Below are positions 7,468 through 10,043 of a stretch of 10,043 bases of DNA, in pieces; the stretch's first letter is position 1, and every line of letters begins with the position of its first letter. The notes beneath the pieces were generated by a model. The model was not told where the DNA came from, made no database searches, and worked only from the letters and a program-made list of their open reading frames with translations. The DNA is from an uncultured Porphyromonas sp. Its GTDB lineage: Bacteria; Bacteroidota; Bacteroidia; Bacteroidales; Porphyromonadaceae. A program made the translations under genes and the position numbers. The stretch is from positions 1-10,043 of the forward strand of contig CAMFNC010000180.1 in assembly GCA_945965245.1 (NCBI GenBank), written 5' to 3'.

Positions 7468-8682
7468 ATGGCACTACCTTTTTCTCCTTTTTCCATTCGC
7501 AAACGTTGGCGCGACTTCCGCTTTATCTGGCGCAAGGAGTTGCGTGCTGTTTTTGCCGACCAAGGTGTTTGGATTTTTTTCATTGTAGTTCCGTTGCTCT
7601 ACCCATTGCTCTATGCATCCTTTTACAATAAGGAGAATGTGCACGAAGCAAAATTGGTATTTGTGGATGAAAGCCGCAGCTCTCTGTCGCGCGAATACAT
7701 CCGACGAGTGGATGCCTCGCCCGAAGTCCAGGTGGTGGCTGTTGTGCCCACCTTAGAAGAAGCCCGGGAATGGTTGCTACGTAAGAAAGCCTACGGAATG
7801 ACACTCATCCCCTCGCAATTCACCCACGATTTGGCTGCCGGCACCCAGACTTCTCTGACACTATACAGCGACCTCTCCAGCATCTTATATTACAAATGCT
7901 TCATGATGGCAATGAACGATGTATCGTTGGAAATGGGTAGAGAGCTAACTGCTGCCAAACATTTCGGTTCATCCAATGAGGCCACCAACATTCAGGTTCG
8001 TCCGGTACAAAGCGAATACGTTACTTACTTCAATCCCCAAAGCGGATTTGCCTCTTTCTTGCTGCCTGCCATTCTGATATTGATTTTGCAGCAAACCATG
8101 ACTTTGGGGGTATGCATGTTGGCAGGTACAGCTCGCGAAGAGAATGACACCCACACGCTCATGCCCCCCGTTACGATGCGCCACTATGGAGGGCCGTTAC
8201 GTGTGGTGCTGGGCAAAAGCATGGCATACATCACCATTTATTCTATCAACTGTCTATGGGCGCTGATAGCCGTGCCTTACTTCCTTCGCCTGCCACAACT
8301 AATCCAATGGAGCGACATGATTATCTTCATGGTTCCATTCCTCTTGGCCTGTACATTCTTTGCCCTCAGCCTTTCATTATTTGTCCAACGCCGAGAAGAC
8401 ACCATGATTTATATCGTTTTCACCTCGGTGATATATCTGTTTCTCACCGGCGTATCATGGCCTCTGCATGCCATTCCACCATTTTGGCGTGCCTTCAGTT
8501 ATCTGATACCCTCCACTCCGGGAGCACAAGGATTCTTGGCTCTGAACGGTATGGGAGCATCGCTAACCGAAGTGGAAGTTCAGTACAAAACCTTGTGGGT
8601 ACAAGCGGCATTCTACTTTGCATTTGCATCTTTCGGATATTATAAGCAATTTCGCAAAACAAACAGAAACTCTAACCCATAA
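7468..8682 (+). CDS. ABC-2 type transporter permease (second of pair)
   Basis: A 404-residue inner-membrane permease with the same plan as its upstream neighbour. A basic N-terminus (RKRWRDFRFIWRKELRAVF) leads to a helix at about 33-52. A periplasmic segment (about 53-190) carries AKLVFVDESRSSLSREYIRRVD and KAYGMTLIPSQFTHDLAAG. Five helices follow near 192-216, 249-271, 284-304, 312-333 and 376-392, with FLTGVSWPLHAIPPFWRAFSYLIPSTPGAQGF near the end, a typical ABC-2 C-terminal signature. It begins 3 nt after the previous stop. Together the two permeases probably form the membrane heterodimer of one exporter. No Walker A, Walker B or ABC signature motif is present here or in any other gene of the window. 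Confidence 0.9.
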   Translation: MALPFSPFSIRKRWRDFRFIWRKELRAVFADQGVWIFFIVVPLLYPLLYASFYNKENVHEAKLVFVDESRSSLSREYIRRVDASPEVQVVAVVPTLEEAREWLLRKKAYGMTLIPSQFTHDLAAGTQTSLTLYSDLSSILYYKCFMMAMNDVSLEMGRELTAAKHFGSSNEATNIQVRPVQSEYVTYFNPQSGFASFLLPAILILILQQTMTLGVCMLAGTAREENDTHTLMPPVTMRHYGGPLRVVLGKSMAYITIYSINCLWALIAVPYFLRLPQLIQWSDMIIFMVPFLLACTFFALSLSLFVQRREDTMIYIVFTSVIYLFLTGVSWPLHAIPPFWRAFSYLIPSTPGAQGFLALNGMGASLTEVEVQYKTLWVQAAFYFAFASFGYYKQFRKTNRNSNP

Positions 8683-8696
8683 CACTCCATTACGCA

Positions 8697-9422
8697 ATGA
8701 AATATGATGCGCTCTTACTCATAGAAACGGCCACTCACGCTTGCTCGGCCGCCATGGTGGACTCTGAAGGCCATATCCTGGCCAAAGAATACGTAGAAAA
8801 TGCCCATGCCGGCCACGCATCTCTGATTGGCACGATGGTTCAGCAAGTTATCCAAAAATCCGACTGCCAACCTTCTGCCGTGGGAGTAAGTGCCGGTCCC
8901 GGCTCTTACACGGGACTTCGCATCGGCTCCAGCATAGCCAAAGGCCTATGCTTCGGCTATGGTATTCCATTGGTCAGCGTAAGCACACTGCATCTGATGT
9001 CGGCTATGGCTCAAAAGATGACAGATGCAACCAATGACATAGATTTATTCTGCCCCATGCTGGACGCACGCCGTATGGAAGTCTATACGGCTCTGTATGA
9101 CCGCGAAGGTACTGCCGTGATTACCGACCACCCGAAAATCATTGACGAAAACAGTTTTGCCGAACATCTGGCCACACAGCATATCCTATTTTTCGGCAAT
9201 GGGGTGGCCAAATGCCGTGCCCTTCTGGAGCAACATCCACATGCACACTTCCTGCCCGAATTCACAGAACCCTGCGCCACAGCCCTTGCCGATTTGGTTC
9301 GTCGGAAATTAGCTGTCTCACAAACCGAAGATACTGCCTATTGGGAGCCTAATTATCTGAAAGAATTTCATGCCGAAGTGGCACAAAACAAAGTTCTTTC
9401 ATCCGTCAGATCCCATTCCTAA
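8697..9422 (+). CDS. tsaB: tRNA threonylcarbamoyladenosine (t6A) biosynthesis protein TsaB
   Basis: A 241-residue cytoplasmic protein of the ASKHA fold, formerly YeaZ. TsaB is the non-catalytic partner that dimerises with TsaD and, with TsaE and TsaC, makes the t6A modification at A37 of ANN-decoding tRNAs. The N-terminal lobe starts LLLIETATHACSAAMVDSEG. The family hallmark GVSAGPGSYTGLRIG lies at about residues 63-77, and PMLDARRMEVYTALYD at about 120-135. The C-terminus has YWEPNYLKEF, the usual 'P-x-Y-l-r' ending. The length is close to that of E. coli TsaB (231). It starts 14 nt after the second permease with no visible promoter between, so it is probably read from the pump operon, although an internal promoter within the permease gene cannot be excluded. 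It converges on the GLPGLI remnant. Confidence 0.95.
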   Translation: MKYDALLLIETATHACSAAMVDSEGHILAKEYVENAHAGHASLIGTMVQQVIQKSDCQPSAVGVSAGPGSYTGLRIGSSIAKGLCFGYGIPLVSVSTLHLMSAMAQKMTDATNDIDLFCPMLDARRMEVYTALYDREGTAVITDHPKIIDENSFAEHLATQHILFFGNGVAKCRALLEQHPHAHFLPEFTEPCATALADLVRRKLAVSQTEDTAYWEPNYLKEFHAEVAQNKVLSSVRSHS

Positions 9423-9488
9423 TTCATCCCCAAAAGAAGTGAACCTAAAATTCTAAAACCTCACAAGAATAAAATAAGCAGATAGCTT

Positions 9489-10018
9489 CTATTCCAATTC
9501 AAGCCCTATATACTCTCTCGGTTCGCTCTTTACACTTCCACCGCCAATAACCATTTGCCTCACTTCCAAACCGCTTCCTGCGGTAGCTTTTGCAAGAACA
9601 AATGGATCGGCTATATACTTCTTGATAAAATCATTGGCTTTTTTTCTGGTTACACGAGTATATCTGAAATCATATTTGACAATAGGCAATGGCTCTTTCA
9701 AACGATTAATCTCGGTAGCAGTGAAAAGAAAATCGTTATTGCTATCAGCCACTTTGAGGATTAACCCCGGCAAGCCTCTGAATTTCCAAGGCCCGAAAGG
9801 AAGTGGCAAATCCATAGCAAACCAAGCCTCATACTTACGACCTCTGAATTTGCAGTTGGCTTTCTACACATATAACCCAATATTTCCTGACGATCGGTAC
9901 TTATCTGCCAATCAAATGTCTCCCTGCGGGCTTCATGTGCCGCCTCCTCGGTAAGGAGAAACTTGTCTCTGTGAATCATTTGGATAAGGTTTTTGTGGGA
10001 TGCCAAAATTTTATGCAT
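9489..10018 (-). pseudogene. GLPGLI-family (Porph_ging) protein remnant with a one-base frameshift
   Basis: Reading the - strand from 10018, one frame gives FDWQISTDRQEILGYMC (to 9866). This matches the central 'W-x-[IL]...I-x-GY-x-C' stretch of GLPGLI proteins. It then loses family resemblance. The frame one base back picks up at 9863 with KANCKFRGRKYEAWFAMDL, then GPWKFRGLPGLILKVAD, the signature that names the family. It runs to a normal C-terminus (YIGLELE, stop TAG 9491-9489). In this second frame the junction holds a TAG (9866-9864). Adding one base after TGT would restore C-x-KA...FRGR exactly as in intact members, so a single-base deletion (or a read error) is indicated. The N-terminal signal peptide and first domain, roughly 100 residues in the family, are not recognisable: a TGA lies in frame at 10030-10028. 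Function of the family is unknown; members are usually secreted or outer-membrane associated. It was probably once a full gene and is now decayed. Confidence 0.85.
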
Positions 10019-10043
10019 AAATTGATTTCATTTTATGTATAAA

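Noticed and set aside
9467..9494. Possible hairpin between tsaB and the GLPGLI remnant (GAATA...AAGC/GCTT...TATTC)
   Set aside because: The stem is broken (4 and 5 bp with internal loops), AT-rich and overlaps the GLPGLI stop codon; too weak to call a terminator.
9555..9954. Open frames on the + strand across the GLPGLI remnant (69 and 110 residues)
   Set aside because: They are antisense to sequence carrying the GLPGLI signature and have no recognisable features of their own.

Overview
The window reads as a chromosomal segment of a Bacteroidota bacterium, most likely order Bacteroidales. The evidence is a GLPGLI-family (Pfam Porph_ging) coding remnant, a DUF3256-like secreted protein, a bifunctional ribBA, a promoter that fits the Bacteroidetes sigma factor consensus (TTG, 20 nt, TATCTTTG), and A-rich leaders without strong Shine-Dalgarno sequences. 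Base composition looks close to 50% GC by eye. The genus cannot be fixed from the sequence. No rRNA, tRNA, CRISPR array, insertion sequence or phage gene was seen, and no gene-free stretch exceeds about 145 bases.

Layout, left to right. (1) 1-1993: the 3' part of ribBA (riboflavin biosynthesis; its start lies before the window), then a HAD-superfamily phosphatase/phosphomutase of the beta-phosphoglucomutase/Gph type. (2) 1987-3667: a good promoter followed by a two-gene envelope unit, a DUF3256-like exported protein and an inner-membrane-anchored coiled-coil protein. The unit ends in a perfect 13-bp inverted repeat whose loop holds the stop codon. (3) 3794-9422: a tightly packed + strand operon encoding an outer-membrane TolC-type channel, an HlyD/EmrA-type periplasmic adaptor, two paralogous ABC-2 type permeases and tsaB. 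The gaps between these genes are 4, 4, 3 and 14 nt. (4) 9489-10043, - strand: a broken GLPGLI-family gene, convergent with tsaB. It has a clear one-base frameshift near 9866 and no recognisable N-terminal third in the window.

The three envelope proteins and two permeases have the parts of a tripartite efflux or secretion pump that would span both membranes. No ATP-binding subunit is encoded in the window, so an ATPase would have to come from elsewhere. tsaB, a core tRNA-modification gene (t6A synthesis), sits at the end of this operon and is probably co-transcribed with the pump. The rest looks like ordinary Bacteroidales core genome. The items most worth a second look are the ATPase-less exporter, the uncharacterised two-gene envelope unit, the stop-codon hairpin and the decayed GLPGLI gene.
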